From assembly GCA_963920665.1 (NCBI GenBank), contig OY987266.1, positions 14,265,001 to 14,329,000 on the forward strand: a stretch of 64,000 nt of DNA, read 5' to 3'. This DNA comes from Straminergon stramineum. Its lineage: Eukaryota > Streptophyta > Bryopsida > Hypnales > Calliergonaceae. Positions 10,701 through 23,554 of this stretch are shown piece by piece; positions within the stretch are counted from its first letter, which is position 1; each line of letters starts with the position of its first letter. A program made the position numbers and the translations under genes. The notes beneath the pieces were generated by a model that did no database searches, was not told the origin of the DNA, and saw nothing but the letters and a program-made list of their open reading frames with translations.

Positions 10701-13153
10701 TTGTTTTGCATTAACTCTTGCCGTTTGTTGCATAACCTCCTTATATCCTGCATACCTCAGGAGAACCATATCTGAATGTATATCCTGACAACTCCTCCAA
10801 TTGTCAACTTCTGTAGAGTGATCACGAGGCCAAGAATGTAAGACATTGATTTCTTAATGTGCAATTCAAACTTGTAGGCGTGTCTTTTAATGGTAGAATG
10901 AGTGGATTTTGTTGTGAGCAGGTGAGCCCTGATGGGAAGCAATTCGTAACTACGTCGCCTGATAGAAGGATTCGTGTATTCTGGTTTGCCACTGGAAAGT
11001 TACGGCGCACATATGATGAGTCACTTGAGGTAACGTGCCTTATATCGCCTAAGTACTTTGTACTTATGGTTATGCTCGCGGGATCTATTTTCAGATTTTT
11101 ACCTTCTCACGAGTTTAGAGATTCAATAGCAGATGCAGATTTGAAAGTAAACTCACATGGGAAAATGTGGTACAGGTTGCTCAAGATCTTCAAAGAAGTG
11201 ATGCACTTTTGTACAAACTGGATGCAGTTGATTTTGCTAGGCGTATGGCAATCGAAAAGGAGATTGAGAAGACTGAAGATGTCCCCCCTCCAAATGCAAT
11301 TTTTGATGAAAGTTCGAATTTTTTGTTATATCCGACTCTTCTTGGCATCAAGGTAAAATACGCCTACCCGCTTTATTCTTATATGGAAATTTCTTTTTTT
11401 GTTCGTTACACAACCAAGAAATGAGTGTAGAGTCTATTTATGCGATATTGCTAACCAGGTCCATGATGCACTGTGGCCCTTATTTCTCTAAAATTCCATA
11501 TCTTCTGAGTTGAAAGTTTTACTTTTGTGCAGGTTGTGAATCTGCATACAAATAAAGTGGCGAGGATTATAGGCAAAGTAGAAAATACAGAGCGTTTTCT
11601 TAGTGTTGCCTTGTATCAAGGTGGGTTCAGTTCTAAGAAAGTGAAGAAGCTACCTGCTGCTGCTGCAAATGTGAACGAGCAACGGGAACCACTCACAGAT
11701 CCAACATTGTTATGCTGTGCTTTCAAGAAGCACCGAATTTATCTTTTCAGGTACATAAATAATTACTCAGGCCGGCACTCGACCAAACATCTAGTCTTTG
11801 CATTGTCTTGCATCTAGTCTTGCAATTATACCAGACTCGTCATGAACAGTATGGAGAGCATATAGCTTTCAAAGTTGATTGCCATATTCCATCAGATTTC
11901 TGTAAGCCAGAAGCTGGAGTAATTTTTGACTGATAAATTTTTCCCTGATCTTGCAGTCGTAGAGAACCTGAGGACGCCGATGATGCCAGCAAAGGACGCG
12001 ATGTCTTCAATGAGAAACCGCCTCCAGAAGAGCTTCTTGCAATCTCTGACATTGGAAGATCTACCACAACCTCGCTACCTGAGAATGTGGTATGGATAGG
12101 ACGTTCACTCTTCATTATATTGTTTGCAATCTTTTTTAATTTCTTTTACTGTTTAGTATTTTTAGTTTTGAAATTGATATAATTTTTAAGTATTTCTCAT
12201 TTTTTCGCACCCTATTGCTGCTTTCTTCCAGTGGGTTTAGTGCTGTTTAAATGGAAGCATTTTGGATTTAGTTCGTGATTATAAGTCTTTGTTCTCTCGT
12301 AATGACGGTGTTGGTTTCTTCTTTGGTATCTTCAGATCATGCACACCACATTGGGCGATCTGCACATTCGTTTGTATCCAGAAGAGTGTCCACGTACTGT
12401 CGAAAACTTCACTACGCATTGCCGAAATGGTTACTACGACAATTTGATTTTCCACCGAGTCATCAAGGGCTTCATGATCCAGACTGGTGACCCTCTTGGG
12501 GATGGTACTGGAGGGCAGTCCATTTGGGGTGGTGAATTTGAGGATGAATTTCACAAAAGGTGATACCTCTATTTGCAACTATAATATCTTTGATGCTTCA
12601 TGTGTTGCAACTACCTAGACAGTATTTTTTTGGTCATGTGAACGCAATCCACTCTGTAGGAGTGTTCCTGTTTTAATTTTTGAATATCTTACGAAAAATG
12701 CCTCAAATGACTTATTTCTACATTGGTGTGGGCAGTTTGCGGCACGACCGACCCTTCACAGTATCCATGGCCAACGCTGGACCAAATACCAACGGTTCAC
12801 AGTTTTTTATTACCACAGTTGCCACCCCATGGTTGGACAATAAGCACACTGTTTTTGGACGTGTTGTAAAAGGCATGGATGTTATCCAGGTGAGATGCTA
12901 TCAGATTTGTCATATGTTTTCTATCACTCTACCTCTTATACTCAGTAATATGAAAAAAAAATCTGGTCTTTACTTTTCTTTTGAGTTTCTTCTACCCGCT
13001 TTGTGGTAATGAAATCATAACTTAACTAGAATCATTCACTGACTACTGGACTTTTGTGGTGTACCTCAGGCAATTGAGAAAGTGAAGACAGACAGAAATG
13101 ATAAACCATACACAGACGTAAAATTTTTGAACGTTACTGTACCAAAATCATAG
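7775..13153 (+). CDS. CYP71: WD40-repeat peptidyl-prolyl isomerase (CYP71/PPWD1 type)
   Basis: Twelve exons: 7775-7929, 9368-9453, 9620-9708, 9989-10350, 10610-10685, 10922-11029, 11176-11352, 11533-11750, 11957-12089, 12336-12559, 12736-12889, 13070-13153. All introns are GT-AG and the frame stays open for 621 residues; Arabidopsis CYP71 is of similar length. Residues about 50-400 form the WD40 part (for example [14 protein letters not shown] and VSPDGKQF). From about 469 there is a cyclophilin domain with the active-site block [15 protein letters not shown] and, later, GSQFFITT and [11 protein letters not shown], so the catalytic Arg, Phe, Gln, Trp and His positions are present. Known relatives are nuclear: Arabidopsis CYP71 binds histone H3 and affects chromatin and organ formation; human PPWD1 is spliceosome-associated. 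Intron 1 (1,438 bp) carries a tandem repeat, listed separately. Confidence 0.96.
8040..9110 (+). repeat. Degenerate ~140 bp tandem array inside intron 1
   Basis: Most of the first intron consists of about eight diverged copies of one unit. Each starts with a form of AGGGTTTAGTATCGGTTTGAG, followed by a pyrimidine tract, AGCTTCATTAAGCGTATT and AAGAAACAGCTCA. Anchors lie at about 8062, 8195, 8341, 8468, 8614, 8742, 8893 and 9040, spaced 127-151 bases. Alternate units resemble each other more (TATCGG versus TATCAG forms), suggesting a roughly 275 bp higher-order dimer. The first unit begins about 110 bases after the 5' splice site. Confidence 0.8.
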
Positions 13154-14349
13154 CTTGTATTTAAAGTTGAGGTGTAGTTGGGTTATGACAAGGTGACAAG
13201 TAGACCAGACTTTTTTTCTGCACCTAGAGTTGCATGTGTTTCTCTAGGAACTGTTTCATGTAGTTTTTAGACGGGGCAGTATCTACTTTGTATATCAGTT
13301 ATTCATTTTTTTTTCCTTGAAAGATATATCCGGTACTTGACGAACACGATTGGCTTCTATGACGTTGATGGCTCGTAGCGATCATTGAAGAGGATTTAGG
13401 ACAAACTTTTGGAAACCACCTTGTCTTTCACCACCAAATGAATCTGCTATTTGGGTCTGTTACATATTGTTGATGACCTTTTGCTGTACTGATGAGTTTT
13501 CACAACGAAGGTTAACTTTTGCTGCATAACTACTTGTACTGTTGATGAAAAGTCTGGTAGAAGTTCTACTAACTACTCCACATGAATGCAAATGCTACTT
13601 TTGACGTTAGATTAAGTTATGGCAAGTCTAGTGTTTACAAGTTATGTTGAGAGAACGTACTTTGTAAATTTTGACTTATGATTTCAAGTTGTGTGTACAA
13701 AGACAAATCTATATGTTATAGGGCAAACTTTTCTAGTAGAAAATGGCATTGACATTAGTGATATCCTATTAGTCATGGAATGTTGCTCTTCACATAGCCT
13801 TGCTTTCAATTCTTATTTTGGATTCCATTTGAATTTTTTATGCAAGTTTCTTTTTTTTAAATGACAACAAAAAATGATTGCATGTTGATTGCCTCCTCCC
13901 AATAAGGTAACAACACCTAATTTTCTCAACTTTCTAAAATTGAGCCCTACAAATTCCTACCTAAAGATTTACTCCCACTATTCATGAGAGTCTAGGGTTG
14001 GTTCTAGAAACATTTATTTTTAGCACTTTGAAAATTCATGGTTTATTTATATAGAGTCCAAAAAATACATTTTAAGAGAATCTAAAATTCCCTTTTGACT
14101 ACCAATAAGACACCTAATAAAACTTTTTCAATATGATAATGGGAATCATGCCAAATTGCTTATTTGTTATTTAGACACTTTTAGATGTAGTTACCTTGTT
14201 TAGAACCTATGCATCACTGAAGTGGATTGACACTTGCAATACAAATCCTTGCATAATTATATGTATAAATTATAAATCATAAGTGAAATATGTGCGTGTC
14301 GTAGTTTTTTAACTACTAAAACAGTTCACATGCCAATTTCATTTCTTCC
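13154..14349. other. 3' flank of CYP71-like gene and AT-rich spacer
   Basis: No coding signal. The first few hundred bases after the stop are presumably 3' UTR, but no single clear AATAAA was assigned. From about 13.8 kb the DNA is AT-rich spacer. Confidence 0.4.
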
Positions 14350-14645
14350 ATTAGATGGGATTCTGCTGCCCTGGAGGGCCGTTTCAGTCCAGTTCCCATG
14401 GCTGGGAACCAGTCAGGGCTGGCCAGAATTTAAAATTATTAAAAAAAAATTTAAAAAATTTAAAAACAAAATTAAAAATATTTAAAATTAATTTTTTTTC
14501 AAAAAAATATTTAAAAATTAATTTTTTATTATTATCCGACGTGGCCGTCGCCTGACCACATCAGCGAGCTGCTGTGGCCGAGTTCCCACAGTCTTAGAAC
14601 TTGTGGGAACTCTCAGTCTTCCGCAGGAGCTCATTCTCATCTAAT
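14350..14645. mobile_element. MITE with ATTAGATG ends and A/T-only core
   Basis: The left end ATTAGATGGGATTCTGCTGC is matched by the complement of the right end, ATTAGATGAGAATGAGCTCC. Both arms are GC-rich and contain further inverted pieces (GTTCCCATGG...GGGAAC left, GTTCCCACA...TGTGGGAAC right). The middle, about 14425-14530, is almost only A and T (runs of TTTAAAAA). No transposase. Target duplication is not clear. The single-copy call is based on end symmetry alone. Confidence 0.6.
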
Positions 14646-16222
14646 GCTTATCTATCATAGGCAACTTATTTTCTTCTAATGTAGCCACTGAAATCCAACC
14701 TGTCTGATGTGCAGAAGAATCCTGTCTACCGTGCTCCATTTAGTAAATAATTCAAATACTTAAAGCTTACAATAAAGTTGGGTGTTCTAACTTCACTATC
14801 ACTTTAAGATGATAAGATGTTTTGCTGTCCATTAAATGTTGCAACTCTGTTGGCCCACTTGAAAATCAATGCTGTATTTATCAATGTGCGCACCACATGA
14901 TTGAAATATTGTGTGTCGCATCCCTTGATTGCTTGAGCATGTTTGTCACGTACAACTCTTCCTAAACCTCTTTCCAATCAAATTACAATCCCCACCCACA
15001 TTCTTCCTGCGTAAGTGAGAACTTGAACATGCTATCAGGTAATAGCAAGTTGGTTTCCCATGTTATACCATCAAATATAATAAGCTTCAAGCTCTTTCCA
15101 GTTGGATACAATAAGCTCCAAGTTTGCCATTCATTTGGCATCACTATGAATTTTCACTGGTAGAAAATAGTGTTTGAAAGAATACCTCCAAAGCAACACA
15201 ACACAGTGAAATCAACATAAATGTGATATAATCGTTTGAGTCAACACGTCCAAAGCAGCAGAATGAGACCACATAATGAGATGAAGATTAATTGATTTGT
15301 GACAAATTTTCTAGTGGTGTGAATGTCACCAGAGAAGAACCTGAATTGGTGTCTAAATTTAATTTTTTTTCCCTGTATGATACCAATTCAGTCCACAAGG
15401 TTTTTGCCTCCACATGCTGGAGTTCCAGGGCAACATGACAGTGCCCTTCCTTTGTGCAAGTTCAATCTTGTGCTTGTAAGTTAGACTCCAATGTCCTTGT
15501 CTTCATTCAGCATGGAGAGTGCAAAGACTCCATTATATGACTCAGGTTGCCTCGAAGTTACGGCCTCATTGGAATTTCTTCATGAAGTACTTGAGATGAC
15601 AAGGAGTGATAGCAAGTGAGAGCTGCCATGTGCAAGTAGGAAATGGGAACTTAGTGACTGAATGATATCATGGATTGGTCACCCTTACATATATTGCTCC
15701 ATTTGGTCAACTGAAGGCCAGTTGAATTTAAATCTTTTCTTCAAATGGTTTTCCAATTCAAAACTTGTTGCCACAGAAGTCTCTTTCAATTTCAGATGCA
15801 TCAGTCCACTAATGTACCTCAGAACCTCTTGAAGTTAGATTCACAAGTCAAAGCAAGAAGTTTGAGATAACAAGAGAATCTGCACATTGATTGGTACTAA
15901 AATCATTCTTTATTTGCTTTACTTCATTTATGTTCGATTGAAGCTTAAGTAACAAGAATAACAAGGTGACACATACACATCTCCCTGTGGCATGCTAAGT
16001 GTATGAACATGTTAAGATAACAGAATTTCCAGCAACCTGTCTGAGGTGGATTGATACTTGTCAACTCAAATGTGCTATAAAAGGCAATGGATTAACTTAA
16101 CTTAAGCTTAGTTGAAGCTTGAGATGTCACCTTGGATTGGACATGACGTTGATTCAAGTTTGAAGCTTGTTATCTTTATCTGGAGCTTGTTACTTCTGCA
16201 ACCTTACACAGCCTTAACTTCA
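14646..16222. other. Gene-free spacer, less AT-rich, possibly decayed transposon
   Basis: From about 15.3 to 16.2 kb the composition is more balanced than in the rest of the desert, but every frame has frequent stops. I could not assign a protein family. A decayed retrotransposon or an untranslated transcript are both possible. Confidence 0.3.
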
Positions 16223-16454
16223 CTTAACCCTTGAAACGCCTTTGGGGTCTTCCATACAACTCGTATTTAGCCTTATAACTCCTCAACTTTGGTGTAATAT
16301 ATGAATTATGATACATTGTTATTTACTTACTATCACAATCATTAATTCACTTTGTATTGAAAAGTATTTGGTTAATGTTTTTCTAATCAAATATCAACAA
16401 ATACATAATATTCTATATGGCCACAAAGGGCTTTGCAGTCCTTCAAGGGTTAAG
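16223..16454. mobile_element. piggyBac-like MITE, TTAA-flanked
   Basis: Left boundary TTAA at 16224 followed by CCCTTGAAACGCCTTTGGGG. Right boundary is ...TTCAAGGG followed by TTAA at 16450; its complement reads CCCTTGAAGGACTGCAAAG. TTAA on both sides plus termini starting CCCTT fits the known piggyBac target rule. About 230 bases long, without coding capacity. Related copies are at 42479, 17530 and 55817. Confidence 0.6.
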
Positions 16455-17529
16455 GTAAACCAACTTATGACAAGCAGAATGGTTGGTTTGCCTTGTTCAC
16501 ATTTTTGAAAAAAAATAATTTTTTTTTTGCATATACAGATAAACATGAGAAATGTAGAGAGAAGTTGAAATTTTTTTAGTTTGACAAATTATCAATTTGT
16601 TGTGATTATTTGAAGTGTGCTTTCCACTTGGCCCAAAATAGTTTGTAGACTACCCCCAAATCACCACATAGTGTACCCATAATGGTCATTTGATCACCTA
16701 AAGCAATCTCAAAATTTCCTAACATGGTGACAATATTTTTTAACATGGCCACGACATTAAGGAATAAAAAAAGTTAGCTCTTGAAATGAATTTACACTAG
16801 AAAAGTAGAAGGTCCTAAAACAATCACTAATAACTCCATCAACATCACCCAAGGTATTGATTTCAGCCACTAACAAACCTAATGAAGTCTTAATCCCATT
16901 TATTAGCAAAACTTTACCATGGATTCATGTAAGACTGAAATGGGTGATTTTCTAGGTGTGTGCATTGGAGACTTTGCCTTTCATGGACTGGTTTACCTTA
17001 CCTTAAGACCATTGTAAACTTATAAGTTACATTGAACCACTAGGATTGTAGGGCTGAGAAATTATGACCTGCCTATGGACTTAGACAGACTCAAACACAG
17101 GCTAATCTTAGGCTTAGTTCTTCAAGGGGGGCATGGCAAAGTTTTCCAAAAGTCTTATTATTTCAGTGTCTGCAAAGTTTTGATAATGTAAGTTCCTGTA
17201 CTTTGCCTCTTCCTCAAAACACCTGGAGACAGTTTTGAGTTTCTTTCAGCAGCTGATTTTGCAAATCCCGCTGTGTATGGAAGGTAGATTGACCAATTGT
17301 CATGATCCCTTTTCTTGTTGCACATATTTAGACTTATTGGATTCACAAATTATTTTTTCCCACGAGAACAACAAGGCAGCTGGAGATTAACTTCATTAAC
17401 AACCCTCATTCTACAATTAACTTAGTTCTATATGAATAGAATACAATTTTCACTACACTACAATAGAACAAAGTGAAATTGGGTTCAACTTTGGGATTGC
17501 ATTTGGTATAGAGTTGATTTTTGGTCATC

Positions 17530-18704
17530 TTAACCCCTAAAGTCTGTTGGTCATTTTTTGGTCAAAAAACACTCAAAATTGCTAATTTAGCTTCATCTAC
17601 CCAAGAAAATAGAAAAAGTATTTTCACTGTTTAATTTTAGAATCAAACTATAGGATCTTGTGCTTCATTGGTCTCAGATCATGTGGTAAGACTTTCATGA
17701 AGTTTGACCTTACAAATTGGAAGATATGAGCATTCAAAGCTAGAATTTTAAAAATTGGATGTTGACCTACGATTTTAGATGACTTTGAACACCATTTGTG
17801 GATTTTTTTTGTACTAGAGGCCTTTGAAAAACTATGTTGCAAAATGGTTTTTAAAAAAATGGTTTTCATTCTTTAAAAAATTATTAAGTAGAAGTAGGTC
17901 CATGGTTAAAAGAAAAAATAAATCCTAAATAGCTCTAAGATGGGATAGAAACACTATGTTCATCGGGAAATATCCCCCCCACCACACACACACACACACA
18001 CTTTCTTAGTATTGTTGCAATATTATTCTAATGGTTTCATAGTCTAATATTGTAAGTATATTGTTGTAGTACAACATTAGTACTACAACAATATAGTTTT
18101 CTGTGGGAATAGTGGATCCCATTGAAATTATATTGTTATAGTACTACTTTTATACATTAACAATATACTTTTAATATTGGTCTATGAAACCATTGAAACA
18201 ATATTGTTTCACTAAGGGGTACTTTCCTGATGTAATCTCCAATGGTGAGATTGATTGAGCAAGAAACTTAACCTTGTCAAAAACAATGTGAAAAATCGTG
18301 AAAATTGCATTCAAAAATGAATCCTATAAGTTATCTTTCATAGAAGATGCTTAGATTGCTAGAAAAATAAGATTTGTCCACAACTTTCACATAATAAATT
18401 TGAATGGACTTAATCAAAGCTTCCCATATAGATAAAATTACAATCTATGAAAAACGAATTTTCAAAAAAATTTAATTTTTTTTTGGAGGGATTGTCTATA
18501 CCGCACCTAAAAAAGGACTTCTTGTGCCATAAATTTTGCTCTCAAACATTAATTCAAATAAAAAAAATTACATTCCCCTAAAGCTAATTTGTTTTTCTAT
18601 CTCCACAAAAAAAATTCAAAAAATTATGATGAATATTGAGACTATAGAAACCTGTCCAAAATCTATTTTGTCCCCCATGGGGATAATGGTACTTCAGGGG
18701 TTAA
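17530..18704. mobile_element. TTAA-flanked element, ~1.2 kb, piggyBac-like ends
   Basis: Left: TTAA then CCCCTAAAGTCTG. Right complement: TTAA then CCCCTGAAGTACC, and further in GGGGGACAAAAT, a sub-terminal word shared with the 55817 element. No ORF of note inside. Another MITE (17962-18231) and a CA microsatellite lie within it, so it was probably there first. Only about ten terminal bases match, so the pairing of the two ends is less certain than at 16223 or 42479. Confidence 0.4.
17962..18231. mobile_element. MITE, ATCGGGAAATA...TACTTTCCTGAT family, copy A
   Basis: The left end ATCGGGAAATATCCCC and the right end GGGGTACTTTCCTGAT are imperfect inverted repeats. The interior is largely self-complementary, with repeated ACAACAATATA, TACTACAAC and TTTCATAG words pairing across a centre near 18085, so the single strand could fold into a long hairpin. 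A (CA)n run at about 17981-18000 sits next to the left end. Copy B at 20159 shares the ends. Confidence 0.65.
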
Positions 18705-20158
18705 ATAATATACTATCAAGACAGATGTTTGTTTGTTTATTTGTTTTGTAACATACTTTAGGATCTCCGAAATTGTTGAGCTGACAAGGGCGTGAGTGGT
18801 ATCAAAGGAAAGCCCTCAGGGAGAGTGAGGTGCACAAAGTAAGTTTTGTCATGTTTTGCCAAACACAGCGAACAATTTTGAATTCAAATGTTTTTATCGG
18901 AAATGGGAAATTAGAAGGAAAACTATGGGAAATTAGAAAATTGGAGAGATTTTTAAAAATGGGTTGTAGAAAGCCATCAAGTCACTCATTGGGCCCATAG
19001 TAGTGTCTGTTTCTTTGGAACTATATATCCTTACATTTTCGGCACATGTAAATGCAACTTTTAGACGATTTTTTGGAGACAATATATCCTTTTCATTGTT
19101 AGCTAGAATTGTCTAATAGTTGTGACAGGTCTCTAGGTAAAAAAATTGATCCATAGATTTATTTTTTGCTTTAAACATTATACTTCTACTTCTACCTTTT
19201 ACTCTTGAAATTTGTTTGGCACATTATGTTTGTATGTCAAAAAATGATGAATTTTTAAATATAATAAATTGATATTACAAATGATATTAAATATTAGTGC
19301 TTCAAATGTTGTAGATAATTTAAATAATTTAAAAAATGGCCATCACTTTTGTAGCAATGATAAATGACATACTAATGGTTGTGACAATGAAACAAGGCAT
19401 ACTAAGATAGGAAGCTCGAAATCTGCTCAAGCTCTAAAATTGCCCACCTCCACAAATGTACATTGTTTGTACATGGGGTTTTTTCATCTTTATAGGGATG
19501 TACCAACAATATACATTTGAGGAGGTGGGTGGTTTAAGAGCCCTGTACCATTTCGACTTCAAAAATTCATAACTAATTCTACAAAGCTCCTAAACATACA
19601 AAATGACTTGAATTAGATGCCAATTCCTCTTGTCTTTCAAAGAAATTTTATTGAAAAATATTTCAAGAAGTTTCACCTCCCCAAAATTCAGTTTCAGCTC
19701 TTAGACGAGCTATTTATGGACCTCCTACCTTGGTCCCCAGCCAAGCCAAAAAGCATGCTCCCTAGTTTTCCTTTTCTTTTCTTGGATGTTATCAGGTTAC
19801 TGCCTCTAGAGGTGCTTGCCAAATAAAAATTACCATAAGGAGTATCCAATTGAGAAATGGAATCATGACAAATATCTTATCTTTGCTGGCAAGAAATAAA
19901 GCCCCTTCCATGGTGCTGTATTATCACATTTGGCATGAGGAATTGAACACCAACTACCACTCTAATGGTAGTCACTCCCTCACATCTGCAAAACCAACTA
20001 CTTCTCTAATGTCACCTTCGCAAGCAACACTACGCAGTGCGTACAATGCTGCACTTTTTTCATTATTTCTGGGTAAGTTAGCGCAGAAAGCAATTTCCAA
20101 CGAACTGGTGAAGCTATTCATATCCACCCACATGGATGAAATGTATAAAATGTGCCGC
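18705..20158. other. Gene-free spacer
   Basis: AT-rich. ORFs of 69 and 124 codons occur near 19.6-20.2 kb, but neither resembles a known domain, and the longer one runs into the neighbouring MITE. A small inverted repeat around ACATTTG(T/A)GGAGGTGGG lies near 19441-19530. Confidence 0.35.
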
Positions 20159-20404
20159 ATCGGAAAAAAGCCCCCCCCCCCTGTGTTTCAGTACTGTTTC
20201 AAAGGGCTCACAGTGCAATATTAAAAGTATATTGCTGCAATATTGCAAATGTATTGCAACAATACATTTTCAATATCCCTATTGAAAATGTACCGTTGCA
20301 AAACATTTGCAATATTGCAATAGTATATTTCTAATGGTTGGACTAGGAGCCCTTTGAAACACTACTGAAACAGTAATGAAGCAACAGGGGGGTACTTTCC
20401 TGAT
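20159..20404. mobile_element. MITE, ATCGGGAAATA...TACTTTCCTGAT family, copy B
   Basis: The left end ATCGGAAAAAAGCCCCCC and the right end GGGGGGTACTTTCCTGAT mirror copy A. The arms are long and self-complementary: TTTCAGTACTGTTTCAAAGGGCTC on the left (20187 on) pairs with GAGCCC...AACAGTAATGAA on the right, and GCAATATTGCAAATG occurs in both arms. A C10 run lies near the left end. No coding capacity. Confidence 0.7.
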
Positions 20405-23300
20405 ATGGGTGACAACATTTTTATTCATCCAAAATAGTATAAATGCATCCATCATACAACAATATCATCCCCAAAATTTTGTAGCAATTGAGTGATTTCA
20501 TCCATTAAAAATAGGAGAATCTTTCCTCCAAAAAATCGTATAGCTTTTGAGCAATAAATTGCCCCCAAAAGACATTGATTGGGTAATGTTCATTAGGTGG
20601 CTTTATGAATGTACAATTGTGATATCAAGCACTTGAAGGTAGAAGAGTCCATTCCAAACACAAGTTGTTGACAATTTTCTTCTTGTGGTGAACACTTCAA
20701 TGGACTCTTCCACATTGACATAAGAGACCTTATTTGTCTCACATGACTGTTTGCTCTACTTTGTGGTCTATATACTAGTTGAGAGTACAATTAGAAGATT
20801 TAAATGTACACTTTTGATACAGATTGGTTGTGGCATAAATAGGGGCTCTCACTTTAGTAGAAATGAGAATTAACTCTTAAAGGACCAAACAACATTTTTG
20901 GCATCATAGAGATTTTGGACAACTCACTAAGAACAAAAATTTTGTTTTCTTTCTTTGAAATTTTTACACAACATGTGGATGAGGAGTAGCTTTAAGGCAC
21001 AACAATTTTTGTAGCTTTCGAATCTATGGTTTAAAAAAGAGTTATTATATAATATGAAGTTTCATTCTCAAATTGGGCAGTTTATGCAGCTTAAAAAAAG
21101 TCATTTTTTTAAGAAAAAAAATTGAAATTCTTTTTTCTAGAATTATGCATGTGGAAAGCTTTGAATCATTCCATTTTGATTAATGAGATGAAAGTTATGG
21201 GGAGTTTTGCTTGTAGGTTGTTATGGAATCCCTATTCTAAAATAAAGTTTGAAGTCCTTTATCTAACTTGAATTTCCATTATATTTTGAAAAAACAAAAA
21301 ATCATAGGATGTAGATTGTTTTTACAACAATGCAACCATTGGGATTGGCATTTTTCAATTCCATAACAAAATCCTTTTAATAATTTAGTATTTTTAACCA
21401 TTCTCTATTTCTTTCCTACTTACTATTTTTTTCAAGCATGAATATGAATTTTACTTTTTTTACTTTTTTATATGTATTCCCAACTTATTTCTTCAATATA
21501 TTATGGAGAGCTGCAAGTTCTAAGATCTATACATTTTTGTATAATATGTTTGAAAGATGAAATCTAACCATTTGGGAAGAAATGAAAACCCTAGCATTAT
21601 GATCTTGCAATTGATAAGGTTTTTTATTTTGAAATTTTAGGAGGGTTTACTTTAACAAGTTAACTAAAAGATACTGTGGTTGGATTTGTTAAAAAATAAA
21701 CATAGATGAAGATTTTAGCCTTGCTTTGGAGACTAGTAGTTTGAAGTAGTTTGGGCATCTAAGCATGAAAGAACTTTAGGAGTTTAAGTTATTAGAGCTT
21801 GGTGTCAAATGTTCATATAAGTAATTTGATGGAGATCCTCACTTGGTGTCAACCAACATATTAGCAAGGTTTGGAGGAATGAATTTAGATATACCTATTT
21901 ACTATGGAATATATTATCTTGATTTAGTTTAATAAATGCATAGGATAGTTTCAGTGTTGCAAACAATTATTTGCTAGAAAAGCAATTAAAGAAAATGGGG
22001 TTATATTTCAAGTTCTATTTTTCTTTTCTTAGTGGATGAAAACACCAAATTAATACCAAATTTTAGGATGGCATTGCTATATTTTTGGATGAATGGAGAT
22101 ACTTTTGAATGAATACATTAATTCTCATCTTGTTTTTTTATATTTATACTTCTCATGATTCATAATTGCCTATGGATGTAAATAATATCTTTACAACATT
22201 GAAGACCAATTTCTAAATTCATTTGTCCAAATAAAAAAAATATGGAAATATGTAACAAGAAGCTTTGTTCTAGTAGCATTGTTTTTCTTCAAGTAGCTAC
22301 TTTGTTGTAGCACCATACTACTTTTCAAGCAAGGGCCTACTCAAACTTCCTCACATATAGTCATTGTCAATTCAAAGCCTCTTTCTTCTCCTCTAGAGTG
22401 AGAATTCTTGTGGTTGCTATGAAGCTTTGGGTCTCATGGATTGGTTTTTAAACTAAATGCATCCATCATTGATTCAAATAGGAATTGAGCACATTTACTA
22501 TTATCAATCTTTGTTTTTTATTTTCATTATTAGCAAGTGAAAGAAGATTATAGTGCACTTTAACATGCATTATATAGATACTATATGAATAAGTAATGAT
22601 ATTTCAAAGTAATGTTTGTAGGTGTGCCAATATTAACACTCAACTCTCCTACTCCCATATTTTGATTGTGTGTATCTTAAGTCATCAAAATCAAGATTTC
22701 AATGCTACTTTTGGGTTCAAATGAAGTATCATGTTTAGGTAGTGATGATTACGGATGCACCGTGTACTTTACTCCCCCTCTCTATTATGCAATCAACTTT
22801 CATCCCTTTGTTTTGAAAATAAATTAAAAATTAAAAAATGTTGATTTCGTCACAGTAGAACTTGCTCTTAATAAATGAAAAAGGCTTCCCAAGCACTAGA
22901 GAATGTGACATGTACATCTCATATGCAATAACTTAGTCAAGAGAGGCACCCAAAAATGTGCCACCGACCCTAAACTGCCATTTTTTTGACACAAGCGTGT
23001 TGAATAACACACTGTGAGGATTTCCATCAAGGAGAAAGGTTGATTTCATGTGAGATAAACAACATGTCATAGCCAAGTATCGAACCCACAACCTAAACCA
23101 CCATCTTCACTCGCTCTATTTGTACATCTCCAAAATCTGTTATGTACCTATCATGTGGAAGAAATTGTTTTAGAACTATACCTTTGTTCTTTCCTAACTT
23201 TTGCATACGGTATTCAAATGTCACATTCTTTGGTGCATTGAAACCTCCTTTCTGGTGCAAACAAGGAAATATGAAAATTTGACCAGTCTAATAATTGTAA
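20405..23300. other. Gene-free AT-rich desert
   Basis: No ORF above 65 codons and no recognisable exon. Homopolymer A/T tracts are frequent. Around 23040-23110 there is a stretch with ATCGAACCCACAAC, examined as a tRNA B-box and rejected. Confidence 0.4.
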
Positions 23301-23554
23301 CTACACAAAATAGTGAAATTAGGTTCCCTTAACAATTAGGTTGCCTTACATCAAGAAAGTTACTTTACAAGCCATCAAAGACAACAAATATTTCTAAAAA
23401 TATTTTCATTTGTATACATGGGGGTTCATGAGTCCCAATTACAGCAATACCTAATTCAAAAGTGGTGCATTCTTTTACAATAACTGAAAATATCTATGTA
23501 GTGTCAAATGTCAAAAAATTAGTATGGGGCAACCTAATTTCACTATTTTGTGTA
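23301..23554. mobile_element. MITE, TACACAAAATAGTG family, copy 1
   Basis: The left end TACACAAAATAGTGAAATTA and the right end CACTATTTTGTGTA are inverted repeats, continuing as AGGTT / GGGCAACCT. The copy at 41539 has the same ends and the same interior words (ATATTTTCATTTGTATACATGG, here written in part; TAGTGTCAAATGTCAA). No coding capacity. TA flanks fit a Stowaway-like element, but the target duplication is only suggestive. Confidence 0.7.

Noticed and set aside
14425..14530. A replication origin or matrix attachment region in the A/T-only stretch
   Set aside because: Composition alone cannot support it, and the stretch is explained as the core of an inverted-repeat element.
19850..20224. 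124-codon ORF as a gene
   Set aside because: No domain is recognisable, it enters a MITE hairpin including a poly-C run translated as prolines, and no flanking exons were found.
23070..23110. Possible tRNA on the minus strand (complement reads GGGTTCGATAC, B-box-like)
   Set aside because: The bases around it do not form a 5-bp T stem, and no acceptor, D or anticodon arm could be folded at the right distances.
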